Shown here: positions 1 through 7,852 of the stretch, in pieces
Layout of the letters: each line of letters opens with the position of its first letter
Position numbering within the stretch: position 1 is the stretch's first letter
NCBI RefSeq assembly: GCF_052114605.1
Contig: NZ_JBFRFB010000003.1
Coordinates: 248,001 to 312,000, forward strand
DNA length: 64,000 nt
DNA from: Microvirga sp052114605
GTDB taxonomy: Bacteria; Pseudomonadota; Alphaproteobacteria; Rhizobiales; Beijerinckiaceae
Direction: 5' to 3'
The notes under the pieces: model-generated
Databases searched by the model: none
Told to the model about the DNA's origin: nothing
The model's input: only the letters and a program-made list of their open reading frames with translations
Translations under genes and position numbers: made by a program

Positions 1-346
1 GGAAGAGAAGTCCCAGGTTCAACCAGACGGAGTCAGCCTGTCCCCAGCCTGCGAGCGGCCCAACAACGATGAGGGTCGCGTATGCGCCGAGCGAGATGAA
101 TACACCGTGGCCGAAATTGATGATGTCCATCAGGCCGAAGACCAGCGTGAGGCCGGACGCCATGAGGAAGATCATCATACCCATCGCAAGGCCTGCGACG
201 GTCAGCGTCACCCAGGTCGAGCCGCTGCCTATGAAGGGCAGGGCGAGCAAGGCGAGGGCGGGTACGAGCGCGAGCGGCATCCAATCCGTCTTGGTGCGCG
301 GCAATGGCTCGGACGATGCGGTGGTTTGGGCAGCCATGTCGGTCAT
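1..346 (-). CDS. livH: Branched-chain amino acid ABC transporter permease, LivH type (partial, 3' end outside window)
   Basis: Inner-membrane permease of a hydrophobic amino-acid transport (HAAT) ABC importer. Only the first 115 or so residues lie in the window. They show a short polar N-terminus, a hydrophobic segment near residues 24-45, and the family-typical stretch ASGLTLVFGLMDIINFGHG followed by a second membrane helix. The ATG at 346 overlaps the TGA of the ATPase gene upstream (ATGA), so the two are translationally coupled. An in-frame ATG at 337 is a weaker alternative. Order within the operon is binding protein, LivG, LivF, LivH. The second permease (LivM) is expected to follow off the left edge. 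Substrate is not readable from sequence. Confidence 0.88.
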   Translation of the reverse strand, partial: MTDMAAQTTASSEPLPRTKTDWMPLALVPALALLALPFIGSGSTWVTLTVAGLAMGMMIFLMASGLTLVFGLMDIINFGHGVFISLGAYATLIVVGPLAGWGQADSVWLNLGLLF

Positions 347-1068
347 TGATGGGCATCCAGGGAAAGGCCGAGGAGGCGCTGCTGCAGGTTCTTGTCGGTC
401 ACCATGTCGATCATGGGGCCGGTATGCACGATGCGCCCGTCATCCATGACGACGACATTGTCGCCGAGCTGCGTGGCTGCATAGAAGTTCTGCTCGACCA
501 GCAGGATCGTCTCGCCTGCGGCTTTCAGCGCCTTGAAGGCCTCGATCATGCTGCGCACCATGACGGGCGCGAGGCCCTTGGTCGGTTCGTCGATCAGGAG
601 CAGGCGGCGCGGCTCCGCGATGGCGCGGGCAATGGCGAGCATCTGCTTCTGCCCGCCCGAGAGGTTGCCTGCAGGCAGGTTCCAGAAACGCTTGAGAGCC
701 GGGAAGAGCCCAAGCATCCAGTCCAGGCGCGTGGAATCGACCGGACCGCTGCGGGCTGCCAGCACGATGTTCTCGCGCACGGTGAGATCGGTGAAGATCG
801 CCATGGATTCCGGCACATAGCCGATGCCGGAGCGGGCGATGTCCGGCGTGCTGCTTTTCGTGATGTCGCGGCCGTCGAACCGGATCGTGCCGGAAGAGGC
901 CTGCCACAATCCCATGATGGTGCGCAGCGTCGTCGTCTTGCCCGCGCCGTTGCGGCCGAGCAGCATCGTCAGCTCGCCTGCGGGAATGGCGAAATCGACG
1001 CCGTGCAGGATGTGATAAGGGCCGATATGCGTGTGAACGCCGGTGAGTTCCAGCAGGGCCTCAGCCAT
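343..1068 (-). CDS. livF: Branched-chain amino acid ABC transporter ATP-binding protein LivF
   Basis: Cytoplasmic ATPase subunit (241 aa) that powers uptake with LivG and the LivH/LivM permeases. Visible motifs are Walker A GRNGAGKTT (residues 38-46), the signature LSGGQKQ, and Walker B LLLIDEPTKGLAP, in the order and length usual for LivF. The frame is open to 1194, but the ATG at 1068 gives the normal N-terminus MAEALLEL. The start overlaps the 3' end of livG by 8 bases, and the stop overlaps the livH start. Confidence 0.93.
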   Translation of the reverse strand: MAEALLELTGVHTHIGPYHILHGVDFAIPAGELTMLLGRNGAGKTTTLRTIMGLWQASSGTIRFDGRDITKSSTPDIARSGIGYVPESMAIFTDLTVRENIVLAARSGPVDSTRLDWMLGLFPALKRFWNLPAGNLSGGQKQMLAIARAIAEPRRLLLIDEPTKGLAPVMVRSMIEAFKALKAAGETILLVEQNFYAATQLGDNVVVMDDGRIVHTGPMIDMVTDKNLQQRLLGLSLDAHQ

Positions 1069-1840
1069 GGCTTGCCTCCACGCCGAGATAAGCTTCCTGC
1101 ACCACGGGTGAGGCGATGACCTCCGCCGGGTCGCCATCGGCGACGAGGGCGCCGTTATGCAGCACGATGATACGGTCGGCGAGCGAGCGGACAACGTCCA
1201 TCTTGTGCTCCACGAGAAGCACGGTGGCGTCGCTGCGCTGCTTGATGTCCTGAATGAGCTCGAGCACGGTCGGCACCTCGTCCACGCTCATGCCGGCGGT
1301 CGGCTCATCGAACATGAAGATCTTCGGCTCCATGGCGATGAGAAGGGCCACTTCGAGCTTGCGCTGGTCGCCATGCGAGAGCGCTTTCGGCGCGACGTTC
1401 CGCTTATCGGCGAGGCGCACGCGCTCGAGAATGTGATCCGCCTTCTCGATGAGATCGCGTCGGCTGTTCCACATGGTGAACAGCGATCCGCCAGCATTGG
1501 CGCGGCTCTGAACGGCGAGACGCACATTCTCGAGGGCTGTCAGTTGCGGAAAGAGATTGGTCAGCTGGAAGGCGCGTCCGAGACCGCGTTTGGCGCGCGC
1601 GGAGGCGGGCAGGGACGTGATGTCCTCTCCCTCGACCAGCACCTGACCGGCGCTGGCACGCAGCTGGCCTGAGATCAGGTTGAAAAAGGTTGTCTTGCCG
1701 GCGCCGTTCGGACCGACAATGGCCGTGAGCGTGCCGGGGGTGAACCGGCACGACACGTCGTTGACGGCCACATGACCGCCAAACCGAATGGTAAGCCCGC
1801 GTGTTTCCAGCGCGGGCGTTGTCGTCGATGATGGGGTCAC
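1061..1840 (-). CDS. livG: Branched-chain amino acid ABC transporter ATP-binding protein LivG
   Basis: Second ATPase of the HAAT importer (259 aa). Walker A GPNGAGKT is at residues 43-50, followed by a LivG-like Q-loop region (GRAFQLTNLFPQLT), a slightly unusual signature LSHGDQRKLE, and Walker B IFMFDEPTAGM. The LSHGDQ form is common in LivG proteins, so it is not a defect. The gene begins 9 bases after the stop of the substrate-binding protein and overlaps livF, which supports a single transcript. Confidence 0.93.
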   Translation of the reverse strand: MTPSSTTTPALETRGLTIRFGGHVAVNDVSCRFTPGTLTAIVGPNGAGKTTFFNLISGQLRASAGQVLVEGEDITSLPASARAKRGLGRAFQLTNLFPQLTALENVRLAVQSRANAGGSLFTMWNSRRDLIEKADHILERVRLADKRNVAPKALSHGDQRKLEVALLIAMEPKIFMFDEPTAGMSVDEVPTVLELIQDIKQRSDATVLLVEHKMDVVRSLADRIIVLHNGALVADGDPAEVIASPVVQEAYLGVEASHG

Positions 1841-1849
1841 AGCTTGTGC

Positions 1850-3040
1850 TTAGCGCTTGTTGCGAACCGGGATCGGCATCTTGTCGGCCGGGATCGTGTC
1901 GACGAGGTCGAGCAGATCGTTGGCATCCTTGCCGTTCGCCTTGACCTTGAAGTGATACATGGCCTGCAGTGCCTGGTGATCTTCCTTGCGGAAAGTCATG
2001 GAGCCCTTCGGCGTCTCGAAGGTCATGCCTTCCATGGCCGTGATCAGCTTTTCGGTATCGGTGCCGCCTGCCTTCTGGATGGCGGTGACCACTGCGGAAG
2101 CAGCCGCGAAGCCGCCTGCGGTGAAGAAGTCCGGCGGAGAGTTGAAGCGCTTCTGGTGCTCGGCGACGAGCCAATCATTCATCTCGTTCTTCGGGAAGGC
2201 ATAGTAGTAATACACCGCGCCTTCCATGCCGGGGTAGTTCTTGTAGATCTGCATGGCGGGCAGGATATTGCCGCCGGGCGCGATCTCGATGCCGAAGCGC
2301 TCCGGCTTCAGGTCGGCGATCTTCGGCAGCGGGTGCTGACCGGCCCAGATGATGTTGATGATCTTCTTGCCCGGCTTGTCTTTTAGCGCGTCGAAGATGC
2401 GCTGCGCGGAAGCGGTGAAGTCCGTCGCATTCTGCGGAGTGTATTCCTCGAACACCACCTTCGCATTCGGGCGGATTTCGGCAAGCGCGTTCTTGAGGGC
2501 TGCGACGCCGTCACGGCCGAAGGCGTAATCCTGTGCGAGCGTCGCGATAGTTACGTCGCCGGTTGCCGGAATGGCGGCGGCAGCGCCGTAAGCATCCTGC
2601 GTCGAGTTGCGAGCGGTGCGGAAGATGAAGCGGTTCCACTTGTCGCCTGTGATGGCATCGGCCACCGCGGGCTCCACGATCAGAACCTTGCCATTCTCCT
2701 CGGCGACAGGCAGCATCGCGAGAGCGGCAGCGGACGAGGTGGTGCCGACGGCGAGGTCTACTTTGTCGTCGTTATAAGCCTGCTCCAGCAGCGTCTTGGC
2801 GAGATCGGCCTTGAGCTGGTCGTCCTTCACGATCACCTGGATTTTGCGGCCGTTGACGACCATCGTGCCCTTGGTGAGATATTCCAGGCCCATCATGAAG
2901 CCGGCTTCGGTCTGCTTGGCATAAGCCTCGAGCGGACCGGTCTTACCGGCGATCAGCGCGACCTTGATGTCCTGCGCGAAAGCAGAGCTGGCGAAAAAGA
3001 TTCCTGCCGTTGCGGCAGCGATTTTGAGCGATAGGCGCAT
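1850..3040 (-). CDS. ABC transporter periplasmic substrate-binding protein, Peripla_BP_6 (LivK-like)
   Basis: Periplasmic binding protein (396 aa) that delivers substrate to the LivHMGF importer downstream. The start at 3040 is chosen because GGGGAG lies just upstream and it gives a clean signal peptide (positively charged start, hydrophobic core, cleavage after SSAFA-Q). A longer form from the ATG at 3070 is possible. The mature protein begins DIKVALIAGKTGPLEAYAKQ, the usual first strand of type I periplasmic binding proteins, and the length is typical. It is first in the operon. The ligand could be a branched-chain amino acid, an amide or an aromatic compound; the sequence does not decide. 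Confidence 0.9.
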   Translation of the reverse strand: MRLSLKIAAATAGIFFASSAFAQDIKVALIAGKTGPLEAYAKQTEAGFMMGLEYLTKGTMVVNGRKIQVIVKDDQLKADLAKTLLEQAYNDDKVDLAVGTTSSAAALAMLPVAEENGKVLIVEPAVADAITGDKWNRFIFRTARNSTQDAYGAAAAIPATGDVTIATLAQDYAFGRDGVAALKNALAEIRPNAKVVFEEYTPQNATDFTASAQRIFDALKDKPGKKIINIIWAGQHPLPKIADLKPERFGIEIAPGGNILPAMQIYKNYPGMEGAVYYYYAFPKNEMNDWLVAEHQKRFNSPPDFFTAGGFAAASAVVTAIQKAGGTDTEKLITAMEGMTFETPKGSMTFRKEDHQALQAMYHFKVKANGKDANDLLDLVDTIPADKMPIPVRNKR

Positions 3041-3141
3041 CGGACTCCCCGTGTATTTTTGTTTCGTCATTGATCGTCTCGCCTCAGTTTCTGTCAAGTT
3101 CGTTTCTTGGGCAGTCTGTGGAGAGCGGAACATCGTGCCAA

Positions 3142-4086
3142 TCAACTTTCCGGCAGCACCGGAGGTGGAATGTCCTTCGCGACCCGACCGCGCCGCGCCG
3201 CTTCCCTTTCGAGAAGGATGAGTACCAAGCCGGCTATGCAGATGACAGCGGCACCCACCAGCGTCCAGAACTCGACGACATCGCCGAACGCGAGATAGCC
3301 GAGCAAGATGGCCCAAATGATGAGTGTGTACTGATAGGGCGCGACCACGGAAGCAGGCGCGCTCTTGAGCGAGCGGTTGACGCAGGCATGTCCGCCCATG
3401 GACACGATGCCGAGCAGAAAGAGGCCTGTCAGTTCGAGTGCGCTTGGGGTCACCCAGGCGAGGGGGGCCATGACGATGCCGAAGAGCAACGCTCCAAGAA
3501 TTTGCCCCAGCACCAGCGTTGCATCATGCGTCTCGCGCAGCTTGCGCGTCGTAACCATGAGCAGCGCGTAGGAGACGCTGCCCGTGAGCGCCACGAGCGC
3601 GGGCAGGGAGAAAGTGGAGGGCGAGGGCCGAAGGGCGATCAGCACACCGACGAATCCGACGCCGATGGCGAGCATGCGCGGCGTGTCAATCTTCTCGCCG
3701 AGCCAGAATGCGGCAAATGCGGCGACATAGATCGGTCCGGCCAGATAATAGGTCATCACATCGGCCAGCGGTAGATAGGTCACGGCCCAATAGAAGCAGG
3801 CGACCTCGCCCGTCGATAGAACGATGCGCAGCGCATGCAGCCCCGGCTGAGGCGGTATCGCAAACGGCACCTTTTGCCGTTGCATCAGCGGCAAAAGAAC
3901 CGCCAGCGCGGCAACGCTGCGAAGCAGCAGGACCTGCCCTACCGAATAGGTCGCCACGAGCCATTTGCCCATGACGTCGTTCATGGCGAAGAGGAAGACG
4001 CCGAGCAGCATCAGCCCGATGCCGAGCATGGCACCGGAACGAATCTTCTGCGCTGGTCTCGAAACTGTGTGGCTCATGGAGCGCAT
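3142..4086 (-). CDS. EamA/DMT-superfamily transporter
   Basis: Inner-membrane exporter-type permease (314 aa) with about ten hydrophobic helices arranged as two EamA repeats. The first repeat has the motif NDVMGKWLVATYSVGQVLLLRS and the second ends with PYQYTLIIWAILLGYLAFGD, both typical of the family. The C-terminus is basic and cytoplasmic. The ATG at 4086 and one at 4077 are both possible starts. Transcription is in the same direction as the liv operon but separated from it by about 100 bases. The substrate is unknown. A second, divergent EamA protein lies at 22047-22988. Confidence 0.88.
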   Translation of the reverse strand: MRSMSHTVSRPAQKIRSGAMLGIGLMLLGVFLFAMNDVMGKWLVATYSVGQVLLLRSVAALAVLLPLMQRQKVPFAIPPQPGLHALRIVLSTGEVACFYWAVTYLPLADVMTYYLAGPIYVAAFAAFWLGEKIDTPRMLAIGVGFVGVLIALRPSPSTFSLPALVALTGSVSYALLMVTTRKLRETHDATLVLGQILGALLFGIVMAPLAWVTPSALELTGLFLLGIVSMGGHACVNRSLKSAPASVVAPYQYTLIIWAILLGYLAFGDVVEFWTLVGAAVICIAGLVLILLEREAARRGRVAKDIPPPVLPES

Positions 4087-4127
4087 TCATGGTGGAAGCG
4101 CCCCCGCGATACAAGTCTACGGAAGCA

Positions 4128-4245
4128 CTAGAGCCGCTTCCACATGCGTGGAATCGTCTCTCTTTCTTATTAGGCCGCATTTTTTGACGGCGAACCGGGT
4201 CCACTTTTGACGGCGAACCGGGTCCACTTCGCCGAAAAATGCTCT
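4128..4245. repeat. Intergenic palindromic element (family D, copy 1) with an internal 23-bp tandem duplication
   Basis: Fills most of the gap between two genes. It begins with CTAGAGC and ends with ATGCTCT, so the ends are an inverted pair. It contains a 16-bp perfect palindrome TTCCACATGCGTGGAA and the core CGAACCGGGTCCACTT. The core unit is duplicated exactly: 4182-4204 and 4205-4227 are identical 23-base copies. The same core theme (AAGTGG next to an ACCGGTTC-like arm) recurs at 9446-9490 and, diverged, at 23214-23262. Confidence 0.7.
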
Positions 4246-4248
4246 GCT

Positions 4249-5163
4249 TCAGAAAGTCTTTGCGCCGTTGACGGGAAGCATGACCGCGTAAAGCGACGTG
4301 GTGGCGCAGATATAGAGGCGGTTTCGCTTCACGCCGCCGAAGACTACGTTCGCGACGCCCTCCGGCACCAGGATCTTGCCGATCAGCGTGCCGTCCGTCT
4401 CGAAGCAATGAACGCCGTCGCCCGCGCTGGTCCAGATCCGCCCGGCTTCGTCCAGACGGAAACCGTCGAAGAGCCCTTCGGTGCAGGTGGCGAATACATT
4501 GCCTCCCGACAGGCTGCCATCATCGCCGACCTTGAATGCCCGGATATGTCGCGGCCCATCATCGACATGGGTCGCGCCGGTATCGACCACGTAGAGAATC
4601 TTTTCGTCTGGGGAGAAGGCCAGGCCGTTGGGCCTGACGAAGTCATCCGCCGCGATTCTGACCGCACCGTCATTGGGATCGACGCGATAAACATGGCAGG
4701 CGCCGATCTCGCTCTCCGCCTTATGCCCCTCATAATCCGAGTCGATGCCGTAAGCCGGGTCCGTGAACCAGATCGAGCCGTCCGACTTCACAACAACGTC
4801 GTTAGGGCTGTTGAAACGCTTGCCGTCGTGATGGCTCGCGATGACCGTGATCGAGCCGTCATGCTCGGTGCGCGTCACCCGCCGGTTGCCGTGCTCGCAG
4901 GTGACGAGGCGGCCCTGGCGGTCCACCGTGTTGCCGTTCGCGTAGCCGGACGGGGAGCGGAACATGCTGACCGTGTCCGAAGTCTCGTCGAACCGCATCA
5001 GGCGGTCATTGGGCACGTCGCTCCAGACCAGATAGCGGCCGGCCGGGAAATAGGCGGGACCTTCCGCCCAGCGGCATCCGTCCGCCAGCTTTTCGAGCCG
5101 CGCGGAGCCGATGATCAGCCGCTTGAAGCGGTCGTCCAGGATAACGGCAGGATCCTTGATCAC
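4249..5163 (-). CDS. SMP-30/gluconolactonase/LRE family protein
   Basis: Six-bladed beta-propeller hydrolase of the SMP-30/gluconolactonase family (304 aa), expected to open sugar-acid lactones using a divalent metal. Family features visible are the N-terminal EGPAYFPAGRYLVWSDVPNDR, the NGNTVDRQGRLVTCEHGNRR strand, SPNDVVVKSDGSIWFTDPAYG, and a late RPNGLAFSPDEKILYVVDTG. I start it at GTG 5163, which has GAGGCGAGG upstream and lies 13 bases after the Usp gene. The frame also offers an ATG at 5214, which would overlap the Usp gene and add 17 residues. The true substrate is unknown. Confidence 0.88.
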   Translation of the reverse strand: MIKDPAVILDDRFKRLIIGSARLEKLADGCRWAEGPAYFPAGRYLVWSDVPNDRLMRFDETSDTVSMFRSPSGYANGNTVDRQGRLVTCEHGNRRVTRTEHDGSITVIASHHDGKRFNSPNDVVVKSDGSIWFTDPAYGIDSDYEGHKAESEIGACHVYRVDPNDGAVRIAADDFVRPNGLAFSPDEKILYVVDTGATHVDDGPRHIRAFKVGDDGSLSGGNVFATCTEGLFDGFRLDEAGRIWTSAGDGVHCFETDGTLIGKILVPEGVANVVFGGVKRNRLYICATTSLYAVMLPVNGAKTF

Positions 5164-5176
5164 TGAGCGCCTCGCC

Positions 5177-6013
5177 TCAATGAGCCATGAGGACCGGAAT
5201 CGTGGTGTTGCCAAGGATATGGCTCGTCGCGCCGCCGAAGAACATCTGTCTGAGGCGGCTTTGGGTATAGGCGCCCTTGACCAGGAGATCGCAGCCGAGC
5301 CCGGCAGATTCCGCCAGGATGACCTCGCCCGGCTTGTCGGACGGGTCGGTCGCCATCATGGCTTCAGCAGGGATGTCGTGCATCCGCAGCGACCGGACGA
5401 GCTCCGCGCCCGAGGGGCCGGGCACACCCCAATCCTCGATTTCCAGCACGATCACGCGCCGGGCCTTCTTGAGCAGTGGCATGGAGCCCAGAACGGCCCG
5501 CGCCGTCTCGGTGCTTCGGTTCCAGGCGATTACCACGATCTCGCCGAAAGTGCGCGGAGCGACCGGTGGGGCGATCAGCACGGGGCGTCCGGTCTCGAAA
5601 AGGGCTGCCTCGACCGTTGAAAGGCGGGTCTGCCCATCGGAGCCGTCGGGCCGCCCGACCACGATGGTATCGAATACGCGACCATACGCGCCCAGGAAGG
5701 CGTCTTCCGTCAGGCTGTCCTGACGCCAGCCGAAGCTCAGGCCCGACAGGCCCGAGGTGGAGCGGGAAATCTGCTTCGTCGTCATGATCCCCTCGAACCG
5801 CTCCCGGCAGGTGCGGGCCATTTCCATGCGGTTTTCGGGGGTGATCGGGGAGGGGACGCCGATGGCGATATCCACCGGCAGGACGACCGGGTAATCGGGG
5901 GTGATCGCCAGTCCTTCGACATAACTGTCAAAGGTGCGGCCCAGCATGAGAGCGGTCTCGAGCTGGGGCTCGATATGGCCATGGTCTTCGATCGGGACGA
6001 GGATGCTTTTCAT
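5177..6013 (-). CDS. Tandem universal stress protein (UspA)
   Basis: Cytoplasmic protein of 278 residues with two UspA-like halves. The first begins MKSILVPIEDHG. The second starts near residue 157 (FGEIVVIAWNRSTETARAV) and ends with a GGATSHILGNTTIPVLMAH tail, the usual nucleotide-binding loop and last strand of Usp proteins. The first half has lost the canonical G-x2-G-x9-G loop, while the second keeps a version of it. It lies between PPK2 and SMP-30 on the same strand with short gaps, suggesting a stress-related transcript. Confidence 0.88.
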   Translation of the reverse strand: MKSILVPIEDHGHIEPQLETALMLGRTFDSYVEGLAITPDYPVVLPVDIAIGVPSPITPENRMEMARTCRERFEGIMTTKQISRSTSGLSGLSFGWRQDSLTEDAFLGAYGRVFDTIVVGRPDGSDGQTRLSTVEAALFETGRPVLIAPPVAPRTFGEIVVIAWNRSTETARAVLGSMPLLKKARRVIVLEIEDWGVPGPSGAELVRSLRMHDIPAEAMMATDPSDKPGEVILAESAGLGCDLLVKGAYTQSRLRQMFFGGATSHILGNTTIPVLMAH

Positions 6014-6086
6014 GAGATTATTGTCGCGCTGAACCCCCGTCTCGGCAAGTGCCTTCGAAGAGTGCCTTCGACGAAGGTGGGAGATA

Positions 6087-6908
6087 TTAGAGGATCGTGA
6101 AGTCTCCAGGGTTCCAGTTCGGCTTGGGGTATTGCGGATCCATGGCCTCGAGCATGCCCTTCACGATTCTCGCGACGGCGGCGTTGCGCACCCATTTACG
6201 GTTGGCGGGGATCACATACCATGGCGCCCAAGGTGTCGAACAGCGGTGCAGCATGGTTTCATAGGCTTCCTGATATTCGTCCCAGAGCTTACGGTCTTCC
6301 AAATCTGCGGGGTTAAACTTCCAGTTCTTCGTCGGATCATCGAGGCGCTCCTGCAGACGCTCCTTCTGCTCGCTCTTCGAGATGTGAAGCATGAATTTCA
6401 GGATCGTCGTGCCGTTCTCGGCCAGGTGCTTTTCGAAGGCGTTGATCTCGTCGTAACGCTGCTCGATGTCCTTGGCCGGCGAGAGCTTCTTGACCTTCTC
6501 GATGAGCACGCTCTCGTAATGCGAGCGGTTGAAGATGCCGATGGTGCCTCGTCGCGGGCAGGCGGCATGTATCCGCCATAGATAATCATGGGCAAGCTCT
6601 GTCCTGGTCGGCGGCCCGAAGGGGGTGACGATAACGCCCAAGGGTCCGGTCGAATTGAACACGCCTCGGATGGTGCCGTCCTTGCCTGCGGTATCGGTGC
6701 CCTGAAGCACCACGAGAAGAGAGCGCGAGCCTTCCGCATAGAGGCGGTCCTGAAGGACGTCGATCTCCTTCGCGAGAGCGGCGGTTGCCCCTTTCGTCTC
6801 CTCCTCTTCATCGAAGAAGGACAAGTCCCGTGGATCACGATCCTTCAACTTCGCCTTCTCGCCCGGCTTGACCTGCAGTTTCTCCATCAGGTCCTTCAAG
6901 TCGCTCAT
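6087..6908 (-). CDS. ppk2: Polyphosphate kinase 2 family protein
   Basis: Cytoplasmic PPK2 (273 aa) that transfers phosphate between polyphosphate and nucleotides. The P-loop-like GTDTAGKDG lies at residues 70-78, and the Walker-B-like NRSHYE at about 127-132. The lid region (CPRRGTIG) and the C-terminal PWYVIPANRKWVRN are typical of the family. ATG 6908 is chosen over ATG 6932 because GGAGG sits 8 bases upstream of it. The length matches single-domain PPK2 enzymes. AMP, ADP or NMP preference (class I, II or III) cannot be settled here, although the short single-domain form argues against class II tandem enzymes. Confidence 0.92.
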   Translation of the reverse strand: MSDLKDLMEKLQVKPGEKAKLKDRDPRDLSFFDEEEETKGATAALAKEIDVLQDRLYAEGSRSLLVVLQGTDTAGKDGTIRGVFNSTGPLGVIVTPFGPPTRTELAHDYLWRIHAACPRRGTIGIFNRSHYESVLIEKVKKLSPAKDIEQRYDEINAFEKHLAENGTTILKFMLHISKSEQKERLQERLDDPTKNWKFNPADLEDRKLWDEYQEAYETMLHRCSTPWAPWYVIPANRKWVRNAAVARIVKGMLEAMDPQYPKPNWNPGDFTIL

Positions 6909-7042
6909 CACCCGTGCCTCCATGTCAGTCAAACGATAGGGCGAGGACGCGTGAAAGGAAGGTTTGGATCCTGGGGCCGCTCATCTTTACCAAGCCGTGG
7001 CGAACGCTTACGGATTGTTCGGAACCTCGAAAGGCGCGGTCA

Positions 7043-7678
7043 ATGCTCGCTCTCTATTATTATCCAGGCTTAGCTAGCCTCCTGCCCCATATGATGCTGA
7101 GAGAGGCTGGCGCGGAGTTCGAGCTGCGCTTCATCGACCGGCAGGGCGACGCGCATAAGAATGATGAATATCTCAGGCTCAACCCGAACGGTCGCATACC
7201 GGTCCTGATCGATGACGATATCGTCCTGTTCGAAACCGCTGCGATTGCGATCCATATCGCGGACAAGTTCGCGGATTCCGGGCTTGCCCCGCGACTGGGA
7301 ACGAAGGAGCGGCCTGAATTCTACAAATGGATGATTCACCTCACCAATACGCCGCAGGTGGAATTCCGCGCGTGGTTCTATCCGCACGAGCATGTGAGCG
7401 ACGAAGCCGCCGCACCCAGCGTGAAGCAGGCCGCAGGTGAACGGCTCAACCGCATGTTCGATGTCATCTCCGAACAGCTCGGCGACAATCCCTGGCTTCT
7501 GGGCGATCATTGTTCCGCCGCCGATCTCTTCCTCTTCATGCTGATCCGCTGGAGCCGCTTCATGCCCCGTCCGGCAAGGAGCATTCCCAATCTCAATGCT
7601 CTGGCCGAGCGCGTTGCTGCGCGTCCCGCTGTACAGGAGACATTCCGCGTGGAAGGGATTCGGGCGCCTTTGTTCTGA
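7043..7678 (+). CDS. Glutathione S-transferase family protein
   Basis: Cytoplasmic GST-fold protein (211 aa). Residues 1-78 form the thioredoxin-like N-terminal domain (LYYYPGLASLLPHMMLREAG, with the cis-Pro region NGRIPVLIDDD and the ETAAIAIHIADKF helix). The rest is the helical C-terminal domain with the N-capping box (CSAADLFLFMLIRW). Ser13 or one of the N-terminal tyrosines is the candidate catalytic residue. It is divergent from PPK2 with a 134-base gap that should hold both promoters. The function, detoxification or another glutathione-dependent reaction, is not determined by sequence. Confidence 0.88.
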   Translation: MLALYYYPGLASLLPHMMLREAGAEFELRFIDRQGDAHKNDEYLRLNPNGRIPVLIDDDIVLFETAAIAIHIADKFADSGLAPRLGTKERPEFYKWMIHLTNTPQVEFRAWFYPHEHVSDEAAAPSVKQAAGERLNRMFDVISEQLGDNPWLLGDHCSAADLFLFMLIRWSRFMPRPARSIPNLNALAERVAARPAVQETFRVEGIRAPLF

Positions 7679-7703
7679 GATCTTCAGGACGTGGACCACT
7701 CTT

Positions 7704-7846
7704 TGTCATTCCGGGGCGAGCACTAGCGAGAGCCGGAACCCATAAACACTGCAGATGCGGAATGAAGCAAGTGGATGAAACTACGCTCTTCCTTGCACCG
7801 TCACGATTATGGGTTCCGGGCTCGCCTATGGCGCCCCGGAATGACA
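7704..7846. repeat. Intergenic palindromic element, family A, copy 1
   Basis: A 143-base imperfect palindrome. The outer arms are TGTCATTCCGGGG and CCCCGGAATGACA, followed inward by a GCGAGC/GCTCGC-type segment and GGAACCCATAA matched by TTATGGGTTCC. The centre is variable. It lies between the convergent GST and LigD-like genes and could form a long hairpin on either transcript. Close relatives occur at 31771-31935, 38069-38208 and 41993-42137. Confidence 0.85.
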
Positions 7847-7852
7847 CAGGGG

